Assembly: GCA_032622095.1 (NCBI GenBank)
Contig: CP136069.1
Coordinates: 65,805,319 to 65,869,318 of the forward strand
Reading direction: 5' to 3'
Source: Siphonodentalium dalli
Lineage: Eukaryota; Mollusca; Scaphopoda; Gadilida; Siphonodentaliidae
DNA length: 64,000 bases
The position numbers and the translations under genes were made by a program. Positions 1 through 11,113 of the stretch are shown here, one piece after another (the first letter of the stretch is position 1; each line of letters opens with the position of its first letter). A model generated the notes under the pieces. It was not told the origin of the DNA and searched no databases. It saw nothing but the letters and a program-made list of their open reading frames with translations.

Positions 1-540
1 TTAGTCAGCATTATTAAAGGGTGATGACTAAACATTTTCAATTGTCAATATGTTATTTAAAAAGCATCTATAAGTGTTCAAATCCTGGAAAAAGGGGGGG
101 TGGGACCGTGGGTCCCAAATTTGTCAGAGGAAAAAAATATTTTTTGCGAGTAGTGGGGTGGTGGTCCCTGGTTGGGTGGCACTTTTATTTTCAGCCCTGT
201 GGAATTTTTTTGCAGACCCCCACCCCCTGTTGTAACTGGAAAATTTGAAGACAAAATATAAATTTGTCTTCAAACTTTTCAGTTATAACTTGAAACTAAT
301 AACACCTGTCAATAATACACCCAGTTGAAGAGAAACGTCATTTTCATTGATTGGTCAACTGTAGTCAACAATGCTGGCATCTTTCCAGAAACTACATGTA
401 GTTGGCGCACCTGTGCTTTCTTGAAGAGTGATTGACACCAATAAAGGATATTGACTTACAACTTACATGTAAATGGCTAATTAAGCAGCAACCAATAATA
501 TTTTTGCAGTATTCCATAAATTGACAGCTTATGATTAAAG
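1..540. other. No gene seen
   Basis: AT-rich sequence with a short G-rich patch (95-175). The frames open here are short and of low complexity, and no repeat family is recognised. Confidence 0.6.
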
Positions 541-610
541 TATATGACAAGAGGTACGCTGTCGCGTGGCATTTGCCCCCGACCGTAGCAATTCGGATTA
601 AGCATGGACG

Positions 611-1085
611 GTATCACCATACCAAATATCAGCTAAATCTGCCCAGCGGTTGCTGAACAATAATGCAAAATGTTTGTACGGACGACAAAATTGAATTTTC
701 TAAGTAAAAAAAGGGCCATAACTCTGGTGAAAATGGGTGGACGAAACCCGCGCTATGCATGTAGCTGTTCCCCCATGCTGCTCTATCACCATACCAAATA
801 TCAGCTAAATCTGCCCAGCGGTTGCTGAACAATAATGCAAAATGTTTGTACGGACGGACAAAATTGAATTTTCTAAGTAAAAAAAAGGGCCATAACTCTG
901 GTGAAAATGGGTGGACGAAACCCGCGCTATGCATGTAGTTGTTCCCCCATGCTGCTCTATCACCATACCAAATATGATATCAGCTAAATCTGCCCAGCGG
1001 TTGCTGAACAATAATGCAAAATGTTTGTACGGACGGACGGAGACGTCGACTATATACCTGCCGACTTCAAGTCGGGGGCATAATA
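611..1085 (+). repeat. R1 dispersed repeat with three tandem ~173-bp units
   Basis: Units beginning 'tatcaccataccaaatatca' start at 612, 784 and 958. Each contains a 'cataactctggtgaaaatgg' block. The last ends with 'cggacggacgg' and a short hairpin (cttcaagtcggggg) followed by 'cataataat'. Related copies lie at 49090-49850 and 63100-63600. ORFs here are by-products of the repeat. Confidence 0.7.
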
Positions 1086-1318
1086 ATATGTAATAAAGTA
1101 CATGTACCTACTATAATTTTTCTGTCATGATATGTCAGTTATCCTTTCAACAATTAGTCAGGAACGTTTTTGACACTTCATCATCAGTGCACATTTACTG
1201 TCAGTTTGCTTTCGGAACTTCCCAAAGTTGATTGTTATGATTTCCAAATGGACGCTTACTAATTTTGCTAAATCTTTTGAAATCCTAAAGTCTCCATTCA
1301 GAGCCATGTGACAACAAC

Positions 1319-1455
1319 TACAGTAATGCCCTAAATAATCGACTCCTTAACCACAGCAGAATTATCAGTAACTTTTCAGGATTTAGTCGGAAATATGGCT
1401 TGTTGCCATTCAGCGGAAAGCTCTCAAGGAGTCGATTATTTAGGGCATTACTGTA
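1319..1455. mobile_element. M1 MITE (internally deleted copy)
   Basis: The ends TA-CAGTAATGCCC and their inverse are intact, but most of the right arm is missing, leaving 137 bp. Confidence 0.85.
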
Positions 1456-2190
1456 ATTTAGCACCAGTAAGACCACATCTCAAATAAATTGTATGCATAT
1501 TGTTTTCCAGAGAAGAAGATATGTTAGATATGGCACCATTCTTGAAGGAAAATTCAAGATTAAGTGAGTTTAATATATGACCAGGCCTGAGAAAACCTGA
1601 ATTCAACTATTATAGTTGTCACCCAACGAAATTTCCTGTGTCTGTGTGTGCATGTCCATCCGTCCCACATGGTTTCCAGACGATAACTTTAGTTTTAGTT
1701 TATATCTGATTGTTTTCAAATTGTGTATCTATCTGGATTACCCACATGAAGATAAAAGATACAGATAAAGTTTGAATTTGGATTCAGGCCGCACATTTTT
1801 ACCTGAGTTATGGTCCTTGTCGACTTATCATTTGCCAATTATTTTGGTTTCCAGATGATAAATTTAGTTATAGATATCCTATTGTTTTCAAATTTGCAAA
1901 GGTCAAGTTCAAATTTGCGTTTGTCCCACCTATTTTTACTGGAGTTATTAATGACCCTTTTGGCTTTCGGGTGATAACCTCATACACATCACATAAAAAA
2001 ACTACATGTAGGTGTGTTGACAAGATAGACTGTCGGTAGAAAATTTTGATTCAATGGTTGTTCCCGCAATCAATTTTTTAATTTTTCACTTCTAAAAAAG
2101 CCACCAGTCAAATAAATAGTTGACTTTTATAGCTAAATTTTAAGTATCAAAATTCAAATTTCTATATGCAGAGAAGTTCACAATTTAATG
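1456..2190. other. No gene; diverged repeat
   Basis: 'ggtttccagacgataacttt' and 'ggtttccagatgataaattt' about 180 bp apart suggest an old tandem dispersed repeat. Nothing codes. Confidence 0.5.
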
Positions 2191-2328
2191 TACAGTAAGT
2201 AATGCCCTAAATAATCGACTCCTTAACCACAGCAGAATTATGGGTAATTTTTCAGGATTTAGTCGGAAATATGGCTTGTTGCCATTCATCGGAAAGCTCT
2301 CACTGAGAGCATTTGGGGCATTACTGTA
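2191..2328. mobile_element. M1 MITE (deleted copy)
   Basis: The left arm is nearly complete, with a 4-bp insertion near its tip. The right arm is reduced to 'ggggcattactgta'. Confidence 0.8.
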
Positions 2329-2629
2329 TGTCAATGAGATCAGATAGAATATTACTAAGTAATTGGAGATTGTGTACAGAACAAGAATAACTTATGGAAT
2401 TCTTCTTGTAAAGAGATTTAAAATTCATAAATTGAGTTTATATTTTATCCTAACCCAGAATATTACATTGCTGCCAATTTGCCAAATACAGAAGTGTGCC
2501 ATAGCTGTAGTACAGGGGTGGGGGCGTGACCCCTCCCCTGGTGTAGTATGTAATTCACAGGACACTGTCACATGATGTAATTACACCATAGTAGGCTTCA
2601 TGAACTGGGGATCCCCTGCATTGATCAGT

Positions 2630-2830
2630 TAATCCAGGGACCAACCTAGATGGCGACTTGGGAGATATCTGCTCCCTAAAATGGGCCACTTCTCCCTATT
2701 TTTGTCCTTGGAAGAAGGACTTCTCTCTCATATACTAGTTTGCATATTTCAAACCAGTATATTTGAAGTGTATTTACTGACTATAATGGTGTACTTACTC
2801 ATAAGAATGGTTTCTTGTATTGCATAATAC
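2630..2830 (+). repeat. R2 dispersed repeat
   Basis: 'ccagggaccaacctagatgg' to 'tcttgtattgcataatac'. Relatives occur at 21670-21810 and 22270-22440 with the same 'ggaccagcc', 'gagaagtcactt' and 'tgtattgtataatact' blocks. Confidence 0.5.
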
Positions 2831-3012
2831 TTACGGAGCTTCGCATATATAAGAAAAATACACTGGCTTACAAGGTCAAGGTAAATATTGTTAGGCTAAT
2901 GTATTCTCTTAGATTTGCAAGGCTCCCTATGGGAGACCCGCATATATAAGAGAATGCATTGGCACAGGGTTTTCGTCAAATTTCAGGAAGCTCCAATTAT
3001 GGAAGGGTTAAC
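2830..3012. mobile_element. PB-1 (piggyBac-type MITE), right part
   Basis: The hairpin core 'gcatatataagagaatgcat' and the end 'gaagctccaattatggaagg' before GTTAA are present. The left terminus is missing. Confidence 0.7.
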
Positions 3013-3048
3013 AGTAGGAAATATTCTTGAAACTACTGCACATTCAGG

Positions 3049-4086
3049 TACAGTAATGCCATAAATAATCGACTCCTTAACCACAGCAGAATTACTGTAT
3101 ACACCCGTCAATAAGCCCATCTTCGAAGATAAGCCCAGTGTGGGTTTTTTACCCTAAACAAAACATGGGGTGGTCCTCGTAGATAAGCCCACCCCCATTT
3201 TTGAGCATTTGGAAAGTGAATACAATCATGTCTTTCTATCCTGCAGAATAGGAGAAGATACACATCTGTGGTTTTATTATTTTTTCCAGTTGTTTTTCTT
3301 AAATAATAAAGATGTATAATAGTATACACTTGTGTTAATATTGTTGTGAATTATACACATCACATCATATTCTATTCTTAGTTGTTGGGTCAGTCAAAGA
3401 GGTATTAAATCAATAAAATCAAAGGATGTGTCACTTATAGTTCACACCTCTATCAGAGTAAATCCAATGGGATGTGGAGCAATGACTTGGTGTTTTTGTA
3501 GGATCCTTTGATAATGCAGAAGAGTGATGTAAGTTCACCTGCATCACACTGTTGTGTTTTTATAAGAATTAACTTGATTATTAAGCATTAGTGTAACTAA
3601 ATTAACTTGTGAACTCATCATACAACCCTATTGTGTTTACAAATTAATCCAAAAATCCTTATGTTTCTGTTTCTGGTTATTATCCTGTGATTTTATCTTA
3701 AATAATATATTAATAAAACACATTATTATCTTTATTCAATACAAAAATATGGTATTGGAATAAAACATGATGGTAGGTTGGCACCTGAAGGCTAACTGAA
3801 TTTTTGCACGGGGCGGTCCTCGTGAGTAAGCCCAGTACCCACTTTTTGAGCAAAAACGTGCACGAGCCCCCCCCCCCCCCCCCCCTCCCAGGCTTACTGG
3901 CGGGTGTATACAGTATGGGTAACTTTTCAGGATTTAGTCAGAAAAAAGGTTTGTTGCCATTCATCGGAATGCTCTCACTGAGAGCTTTCTGATGAATGGC
4001 AACAAGCCATATTTCCGACTAAATCCTGAAAAATACCCATAATTCTGCTGTGTTTAAGGAGTTGTTAAAATTAGGGCATTACTGTA
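3049..4086. mobile_element. M1 MITE split by a second transposon
   Basis: Positions 3049-3094 and 3914-4086 are the two parts of one M1 copy. Removing 3095-3913 and one TA leaves 217 bp, the standard M1 length. The break falls inside 'gaattatgggtaac'. Confidence 0.85.
3095..3913. mobile_element. TA-target DNA transposon inserted inside M1
   Basis: The 819-bp element has terminal inverted repeats of about 22 bp (ctgtatacacccgtcaataa at the left, its inverse at the right). It is flanked by TA on both sides, the Tc1/mariner-type target. It holds poly-C at about 3870-3886 and no long ORF. The 'ataagcccagt' block occurs at both ends. Confidence 0.75.
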
Positions 4087-4354
4087 GGTTGTTTCTCTAT
4101 TTCAGGTTGCCAGATAATTCTTAACAAAGAGTTGGATGGAATTGAATTGACTCTACCTCAGGCGACAAGGAACTTTTACGTTGACGGGCATGTCCCAGAA
4201 CCACACTGAAACCACTGCAGTGGGGGGGGGGGGGGTTTGATTTTTACACTATATCTGAACAAGCCTGCACCCATGGGGACACACTATTTCAAGGCTTGGG
4301 TGTGAATAAATTAAATGGGTCTGACATTTTCTCATTACTGGATATCCTATACAA

Positions 4355-4535
4355 CAGCTCCCATAGGGAGCCTCGCATATATAAGAGAATTCACTGACTT
4401 ACAAGGTAAATAGTGTTAGGGCAATTCATTCTCTTATATATGCAAGGCTTCCTATGGGAGGCTTGCATATATGAGAATGCATTGGCACAGGGTTTTCACA
4501 AAATTTCAGGAAGCTCCAGTCATAGAAGGGTTAAG
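4355..4535. mobile_element. PB-1 element, left end lost
   Basis: Two core hairpins and the right end (ccagtcatagaagggttaa) are present. Confidence 0.7.
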
Positions 4536-6297
4536 TAACATGAGGATGCACGGACTGCAGCAGCTTTAAGCGTATGTTACGGCCTTTCTCAAAACGTGAC
4601 TAATCTGGACTAGCGTGGATTTGAACCAAATTATTAACCGATAACTGCATGTACTTGCGATATGAATGATGAATGGCATTGTTATCTAGTGTTCAAGCAA
4701 CAAAATTTACATAACCTGTCTGTTTTACACTAAATACTACTTTCTGATTGATCAGTTGCCAGTTGGGTCATCGATTTCATTTCCTAATAAATTACTACAT
4801 TCTGGTATTCTAACTGTTAAAAAATTGTATACTTGCTGAAAGTCTTGTCAAAATGTGATAATTTTCTTACATGTACATTCTTTCAGAATTGGAGAAAAGA
4901 TTGAGGTCAGGTCAATCAAGTTCAAAAGTGTACATTAGAAACATTGTTAATATGTACACATGTAACCAAATGATGTGTTGATCGTATGTTACGGGTGCTA
5001 TATAATAAACAGTATATAACTTGAATACATGATTATTAAATTTATGCTTTCCATGGTTTTTTGCTTATGGCAACCAATTCCAATTTGTCAGAATTCACAA
5101 TGTGTATTGAACTATATGCTATTCGTTTTTGAGCTAGCTTTTTGTTTTCATATGATAACAAGCAGTCGCAGACGGCGGTATCCCCCGCTGAATTGTGCAG
5201 TTGGTGGGATTTTGTCAAAAAGCCTGGCTTGCAAACTCATTTTAGGTACTGACATTTGTGGAAATTAGCCATGTGACGTAGTCCATTTGCACCAAAAATA
5301 ATAAACAAAGTCCAATAAGTCCGCTTAAAATATCTGGCCGGACCTGGTTTGCGTACTCATTCTAGATACTGGTCAAGTGAACTCATATACCAAATATCTT
5401 TGAAATCCATTGAGATTTGTGGAAATGAGCCCTGTGATGTCGTCTATTTGCTAAATTCGACAAAAATAATAAGGAATTAAGGAATACATATCAACAGGTC
5501 TGGCTCCTGTGCAAATCTGAGTACATGTATATACCCATTGTCTGTTTGCGCATACATTGTCTGTTTGCGAATAATGTGCAAATCAAGATATCATATTTAG
5601 GGTTTTGGAATGAAATTTCCATTTCTAACAAATGCAATATCTTTTGCAATTTCATCAGTTATTGCTTAACGTTTTGATGCTGGAAATAACCAGTTTACAA
5701 AATAAAGTGATTTTATACAGTCATTAATTCCTCCTGAATATTCTCATCAACATATTCAAATCAAACATTTAATGACAGAAATAATGATGATCTTTGTAAT
5801 CTTTATGTTTGATGATAAACTGATATAGCTCGATTTGCACATTTATATGCGCATATCACTTGATTTGCACATTATGTTTAAATCAGACTATATAGTCAGA
5901 TTTGCACATGAGCCAGACCTAATCAATGAAATGACATCAACTCCTTTAATATCAGTACTTAATTAAGAATTTTTTTACTATCGGATCCATTATGTTCCCT
6001 GATAGACATTCACTCAAACCAATTTTGATTTAAACAATGTGTTGCACTTACTTTATCACATGAGAAATATATCTTGGAAAACTATCAGCCAATTTTTTTT
6101 TGCAATATTAACTATGGTCAACAATAGGCCATTCAAATCAAATACTTGTATAAGATTTCTAATTATAATCGATGTGGTAAGCCAATTCTAAAATACTCAC
6201 AACAAGGGGGCCTCAGGGAGGTCATAACTAAAATGTAGAACAACAATGTATATATATAATGTTTAATCATATAAATATCACAAATAGCTTAGATCTT
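4536..6297. other. No gene; old repeat sequence
   Basis: A diverged internal duplication ('gcaaactcattttaggtact' / 'gcgtactcattctagatact') at 5225-5370. Otherwise AT-rich with nothing recognisable. Confidence 0.5.
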
Positions 6298-6500
6298 TAA
6301 CCCTTTCATGACGAGGGCTCCCAGAGCCTCGCACAGATGAGAATGCACTGGCTTTCAAGTTCATTGTAAATATATTGTTCAGTCAATGTATTCTCTTATA
6401 TATTCGAGGTGCCCTACGAGCGACTCGCATATATAAGAGAATGCATTGGCACAGGGATTTTGCAAAATTTCAGGAAACTGCAGTCATGAAAGGGCTAAAA
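6298..6500. mobile_element. PB-1 element, internally shortened
   Basis: It begins TTAACCCTTTCATGA and ends 'catgaaagggcta'. One core hairpin is reduced. Confidence 0.75.
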
Positions 6501-6534
6501 GAAATGTTAAATCTTTAAGATAATGTAAAGTACA

Positions 6535-7423
6535 TTAACCCTTTCTATACTAAATACTGATTGATTTGTTCAGATAATAAGTTCAACAAACGACTTTGTT
6601 GAACTTATTATCTGAAGATTTCCCACCAATGAATTTGAATCATTCTGCTCTTTTATTCCACACCCATTGACTCGAGGCATGCATATTCAATCAAGCCTTG
6701 AAATAGTGTGTCTGTCATTTGCAGAATGAGGTCCCCAGAGGGTGATGCTACCCCGCATAGCAGGCTAGCATCACCAAATTCACCCTCATTCTGCTTACAC
6801 CTCAGCAGAATGAGGTTCCCAGAGGGTGAATTTGGTGATGCTAGCCCACTATGCGGGGTAGCATCACTAAATTCACCCTCTGGGGACCTCATTCTGCAAA
6901 TGACAGGCGCACTATTTCAAGGCTTGTATTCAATGGAATACCAGTAATTGAATACATATTATTGCATACCTCTAATGGAATACAAGCCGGAACTATATTT
7001 GTTGACATTGTCACCATGAAATATGACGTACATTATGTCAACGATCTGCTTTGGGTGATGCCCCGATTATTGGTCAGACTTAAATCACAAAAGAGGTAGC
7101 TATAGTATCAATGAAGGTGACAGTAATGGATTGAACTTATCAGACACCGCCATGTAGAATAAATACAGAACACAAGTTGCATTATAATCTCAAATCTTTT
7201 ATCGAACTCACTGAGGACAGCTCATAGTTACATTTCGCTCGAGCTACACTCTCGACAAATATATCCGCAATCATTCAATAAAAGATTGATTGTTCTGTCT
7301 ATGTATTATCTGTTTGTCGTCTGTTTTTATTAACTGAACACCCCTCCAGATGAATAATAGAACATTCTAATGTATGCTTTTATAACTGAGTGGGAGAACC
7401 CATTTTTGTGAAGAAAGGGTTAA
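6535..7423. mobile_element. PB-3 (piggyBac-type) element interrupted by nested insertions
   Basis: The left end is TTAACCCTTTCTATACTAAA, with a 'cagataataagttcaacaaa' hairpin. The right end is 'agaaagggttaa' at 7423. Compared with the intact copy at 23734-24023, about 630 bp between 6660 and 7290 is extra and includes an H6 element. Confidence 0.65.
6692..6926. mobile_element. H6 hAT-like inverted-repeat element, short form
   Basis: The ends are CAAGCCTTGAAATAGTG and its inverse. An 8-bp duplication TATTCAAT flanks both sides. Paired 'gaggtccccagagggtgaat' arms give the overlapping ORFs seen here. Confidence 0.85.
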
Positions 7424-7762
7424 TCACAAGCCTAACACATAAATGCTTAATTTATACAACAACAATGAAATTGCATAATAATGTAATTACTGTGTGGTAA
7501 GTCTACAATAAAAAAAAATACAGAAACCATAACCTCATAAAAATGGCAAGAAATTAGGACATGATTGACATCAATTGGCATCTACAGTTCGCCTAAACAT
7601 AAAGGTTATATTGGATTAAGAAAGAATATATATATTTCATAAGAATATTATTATAGCGTATCATAGATACATGTACATGTATACTGGTATGCAACCCGAG
7701 TGAAAAAAAACCCTAACATAGAATGCCTTCTGAATTGTATAGCTACTATGGGGCCTCCCACC

Positions 7763-8270
7763 AGGAACGGCTGTTTTCCAATTTGCCAAATTCAAAAATA
7801 ATTCAAATTTGGCACAAAATATTTTCATTTGGTAAAAGTTTTAGCAAGTGACTTTAATTCCTAAAGAAAGTTGAATATATTGGTCAATCAATACCATTCA
7901 TTGCAACAAATTCTTTCATTTTAGTGGTGTTTTATAAGGTTAGGAAGGTTAACATTCTTTATCAGGACCCAGTTAATCTGATAGCATCAGTATTGACTGG
8001 TGGAGAGATTATTAGTATGTATTGTGGTATTTACATAGCTAATCCTCTTTTATTTTATTGCAGAGTGGTCGGTTTATTATTTTGTAATAAACCACAAAAT
8101 AAAGGCGAAAATTATTACTAATTAACTGCTTTCATATTGGTATCAGATAGCAATTATTGAAATATAAGTCTCAATATTGCAGAAACAGATAGAATTTGGC
8201 AATTTCTAAAAGAAATTGACAAAAACTATTTTCATTTAGCAAAAGTTAATTTCGGACAAACATGGATCCT
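7763..8270. mobile_element. Possible insertion flanked by 10-bp direct repeats
   Basis: GCCTCCCACC occurs at 7753-7762 and 8271-8280. The enclosed ends show weak inverted similarity ('aggaacggctgtttt' against 'aggatccatgtttgt'). The superfamily is not recognised. A related 'atttggcaaaag' block occurs at 53850-53920. Confidence 0.4.
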
Positions 8271-8675
8271 GCCTCCCACCTTGATCTTTAATAGTGTCTC
8301 TCCCACTGATCACACCTGGACCCTGGTAATGGCATATGTTATACAAGAGTCAGAATAACCTTCAAGGAAAGGTTTCAAGACAAGAAGATCTTAAATGCAT
8401 GCTAATACATGTAATTGAAGTTGGCATTTCCATTAACCCTATCAGTAAAATATACGAATTACATTAGTTAGTGATACATATGTGCTATAATTGCATAAAA
8501 TTACAAATTTCAGATCATAAAGCAAATAATAGACATCAAAATATCACATCGTTCAGCGTTCTAGCAGATACTATTATATAAGGCTCGTACTGTTTAGCGA
8601 TAATAGGAGATACTATTATATTAAAGGCTCACATCATTCACTGATTGATCTTACGTCCATTTAAATATTACTATG

Positions 8676-8945
8676 TCACCATTGGCTGCTATAGTCTATG
8701 GAAGAGAATCTTTTCGGTAACTTCGCTGAGTATTCTACGAATTGTTCCTTTTGTTGTTGTTGCCGTTTATCTGACTCACTCCTATAAGGTGCACATTTTG
8801 GGGTATCGCATCCCTTCAGATCGGCATTCAGGTATTCACCACTCGCCATTTTGTTCATAGCATCCTTTCGAATAAATGCGAGCCTGTCTAGATACGCTTG
8901 CTTTCTCCTCGCCTCATTGTGCTCACTTATTCCAGAAGCAGCCAT
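8676..8945 (-). CDS. Candidate 89-residue protein, unrecognised
   Basis: The ORF begins at an ATG with good context (aaaATGg) and ends in TGA. It is charged and helix-prone, with MAASGISEHNEARRKQAYLD near the start, a CDTPKC motif in the middle and a QQQQKEQF stretch after it. It has no signal peptide or membrane segment when started here. The open frame extends 27 codons upstream, but that part reads like an intron ending tatattttcag just before the ATG, so the hydrophobic extension is probably not protein. A possible upstream exon at 9424-9470 is discussed in the findings. I do not recognise the family. The even composition suggests real coding, but no homologue is claimed. Confidence 0.4.
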   Translation of the reverse strand: MAASGISEHNEARRKQAYLDRLAFIRKDAMNKMASGEYLNADLKGCDTPKCAPYRSESDKRQQQQKEQFVEYSAKLPKRFSSIDYSSQW

Positions 8946-9060
8946 TTTATTCTGAAAATATAACCAAACTCCATATAACCAACATGCAATACAAAATATC
9001 ACGCAGAGCATAAATTTACTCAACACTGTTATACATGTAACTGTTTAGTAATAACACGAT

Positions 9061-9510
9061 GGGGAATCATGTGGTTTTCGAGGTAGGTGAGTACCACGCA
9101 TTCAAAATGTGCAAACGCACAAAATCATAATATATGAGGAACTGACACAAAACATAGCAGTTTGACTGTTACGAGCATATGCTGGTTTATTTTTGAAACA
9201 AGTTGATACTTATTTGTTCGGAAATTCTTGTGGTTTTCTACAACATTCTGACCAAAGTTGCCAGACGGAGGTGCGTGGAATACACCAGTCCATACATGTT
9301 AGAGCAAACAAATGTGAATTTGGACATAAATGAGTTATCAACTTGTTTGAAAAATAATATAGCATCTGCTCGTACATGTAGCTGTCAAAATACTATGTAA
9401 TATGTCATATCTTAGTTTATTACCTTTTTTCCCTCGCTTCTGGTCACGTTTTAGATCGCCTCGGGCCATTTTGAATGCGTGATACTCATCAAATCGAAAC
9501 CACGTGATTC
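9061..9510. repeat. Inverted repeat pair containing a possible first exon
   Basis: About 48 bp at 9061-9109 ('gggaatcatgtggttttcga' to 'cacgcattcaaaatg') recurs inverted at 9462-9510 with about 85% identity. Both copies end in an ATG after 'cattcaaa'. See the findings. Confidence 0.55.
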
Positions 9511-10696
9511 CCAACCCTGATTAAGTGAGATAACTGAGTCACAGCCATATTGGATAAATCCAGCCCCCATTCCGTGGTTTAAGTGCTACAGGTAAAAGTT
9601 CTGGTGTAGCATTCCATATATAGAGTTTTGAATATTCATGAATTCCATATATAGAATTCATGAATAATCAAAATCTCCATAAAATGTATGGAATGCTAAT
9701 CCAGAACATTGATCTGTAGCACTGAATGCGTGGAACGGGGCTGTAGCCTGTATGGATCCATGCAATATGGTAGCGACTCAGTGATCTCGCTTATATGGCA
9801 AGTCAGTGAACTATTTTCGGTACATAGTGACCCTAATTTTTCAACATTATTATAACAGACTGCATGGCTTAAAATCTGACAAAAATAAGAATCATGATTC
9901 TTACATGTAGTTTGAAATGCATAAATATAACAGCTGATTCGCTATATTTTAATGCTCGCAAAATGACAATGTTATGGATTTTAAGGCCTGGACGGATATA
10001 CATACAACACCTAAAACAACTGTTAATCTGAGAATCCATTTCACCATTTTCTTGATTTTTTGGAACAAGCCCAAGAGATTATAAACAAAGACATTTTGAT
10101 GTGACATTTGGCATACATTACTAGTACCATTGGCATGCTCGGCAATAGATGACTTTTTAGCCTTGCTGTAAACATATTGATTTTCCAATCCTGAGAGCAT
10201 ACATGTACAGGTAAATAACATAAATTAAAACATAAATAATTAGAATAGTGGATGTATTCATAAATGGATTAAACAACAAGCCCAGGGACTTTCCTGTGTT
10301 CTGGGCCCAGTTTATATTGCTTTATATTAGGCCTATATGGAACAAGTGACAATAACATTCAGTACAATTACGGTATACTATGGAGGGTTAGTGATGGAAG
10401 ATCAAAGCTTCTTTGAACAGTTTTCTGAAAATCTGTGCAAATGATAGTACATTATCTGGGCAACATGATGATTTTGGCGCGCCGGACATGCCCATGGAAT
10501 AAGCCACCGGGTCGCCTATTGTTTGGGCTGGTGCATGGGAGAATATTTTGTAATTCAGAATGAATAATCGCAAAATCATGGCTTCTAGACAGTACTAGTA
10601 TAGAGGTGTATCGGCTGGCAATACAATGCATCTATCCAACCACTTAATTCCTCCATTGACCATTCTGATTTTTTTCAGTTTTACTTCTAATAGCTA
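9511..10696. other. No gene confirmed
   Basis: A short palindrome built on 'catatatagagttttgaata' lies near 9620-9690. Minus-strand ORFs at 9949-10221 and 10388-10579 have poor composition and no family motif. Confidence 0.45.
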
Positions 10697-10740
10697 TTTT
10701 GCTGGTGTATCATGAAGCTGATCAGCTTCATGATACCAGC
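10697..10740. repeat. Short palindrome split by a hAT insertion
   Basis: 'ttttgctggtgtatcatgaa' on the left pairs with 'ttcatgataccagc' plus 'aaaa' on the far side of the insertion (11114-11117). The centre is 'gctgatcagc'. Confidence 0.7.
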
Positions 10741-11105
10741 CAGGGGCGCCGGAAGCATCCAAGGGCAGGGGGGGCAGAGCCTACAAAAAGGGCACTTTTC
10801 CACAAAAAAGGGCATTTTCTCCGCAAACTCGGGAAAATAACCATAAATTCATTGTAGCAAAAATCCCTATTTTAATGGTATTTGTCGGTTTTTATGGCCG
10901 TTTTGTGATAAAATTGACAAAAAATTAATATTCCTTGTGAAATTGGTGGTATTTGGACCAAAAAAGTCACATTTTCCTATAAAAACACGAGATTAAACAC
11001 ACAAAAAGCATTTTCTGTCTACAGAAAAAGGGCAAGTCCTGCCCCCGCTCGCCCCCCTTGGTCAAGGGCAGGGGGGTCAGCTGCCCCCCTCTTCCGGCGC
11101 CCCTG
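10741..11105. mobile_element. hAT-type MITE with CAGGGGCGCC ends
   Basis: 365 bp with inverted ends CAGGGGCGCCGGAAG, flanked by exact 8-bp duplications ATACCAGC (10733-10740 and 11106-11113). No transposase ORF. It is inserted in one arm of a short palindrome. Confidence 0.88.
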
Positions 11106-11113
11106 ATACCAGC

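Noticed and set aside
629-1011. Minus ORFs with repeated 'FVHPFSPELWPFF'
   Set aside because: They are the reverse strand of the R1 tandem repeat. The peptide repeats with the DNA unit and reappears at 49.5 and 63.4 kb.
8946-9026. Hydrophobic N-terminal extension of the 89-residue ORF (would be a membrane anchor)
   Set aside because: It ends in a typical acceptor, tatattttcag, and is very AT-rich, so it reads as intron rather than a signal anchor.
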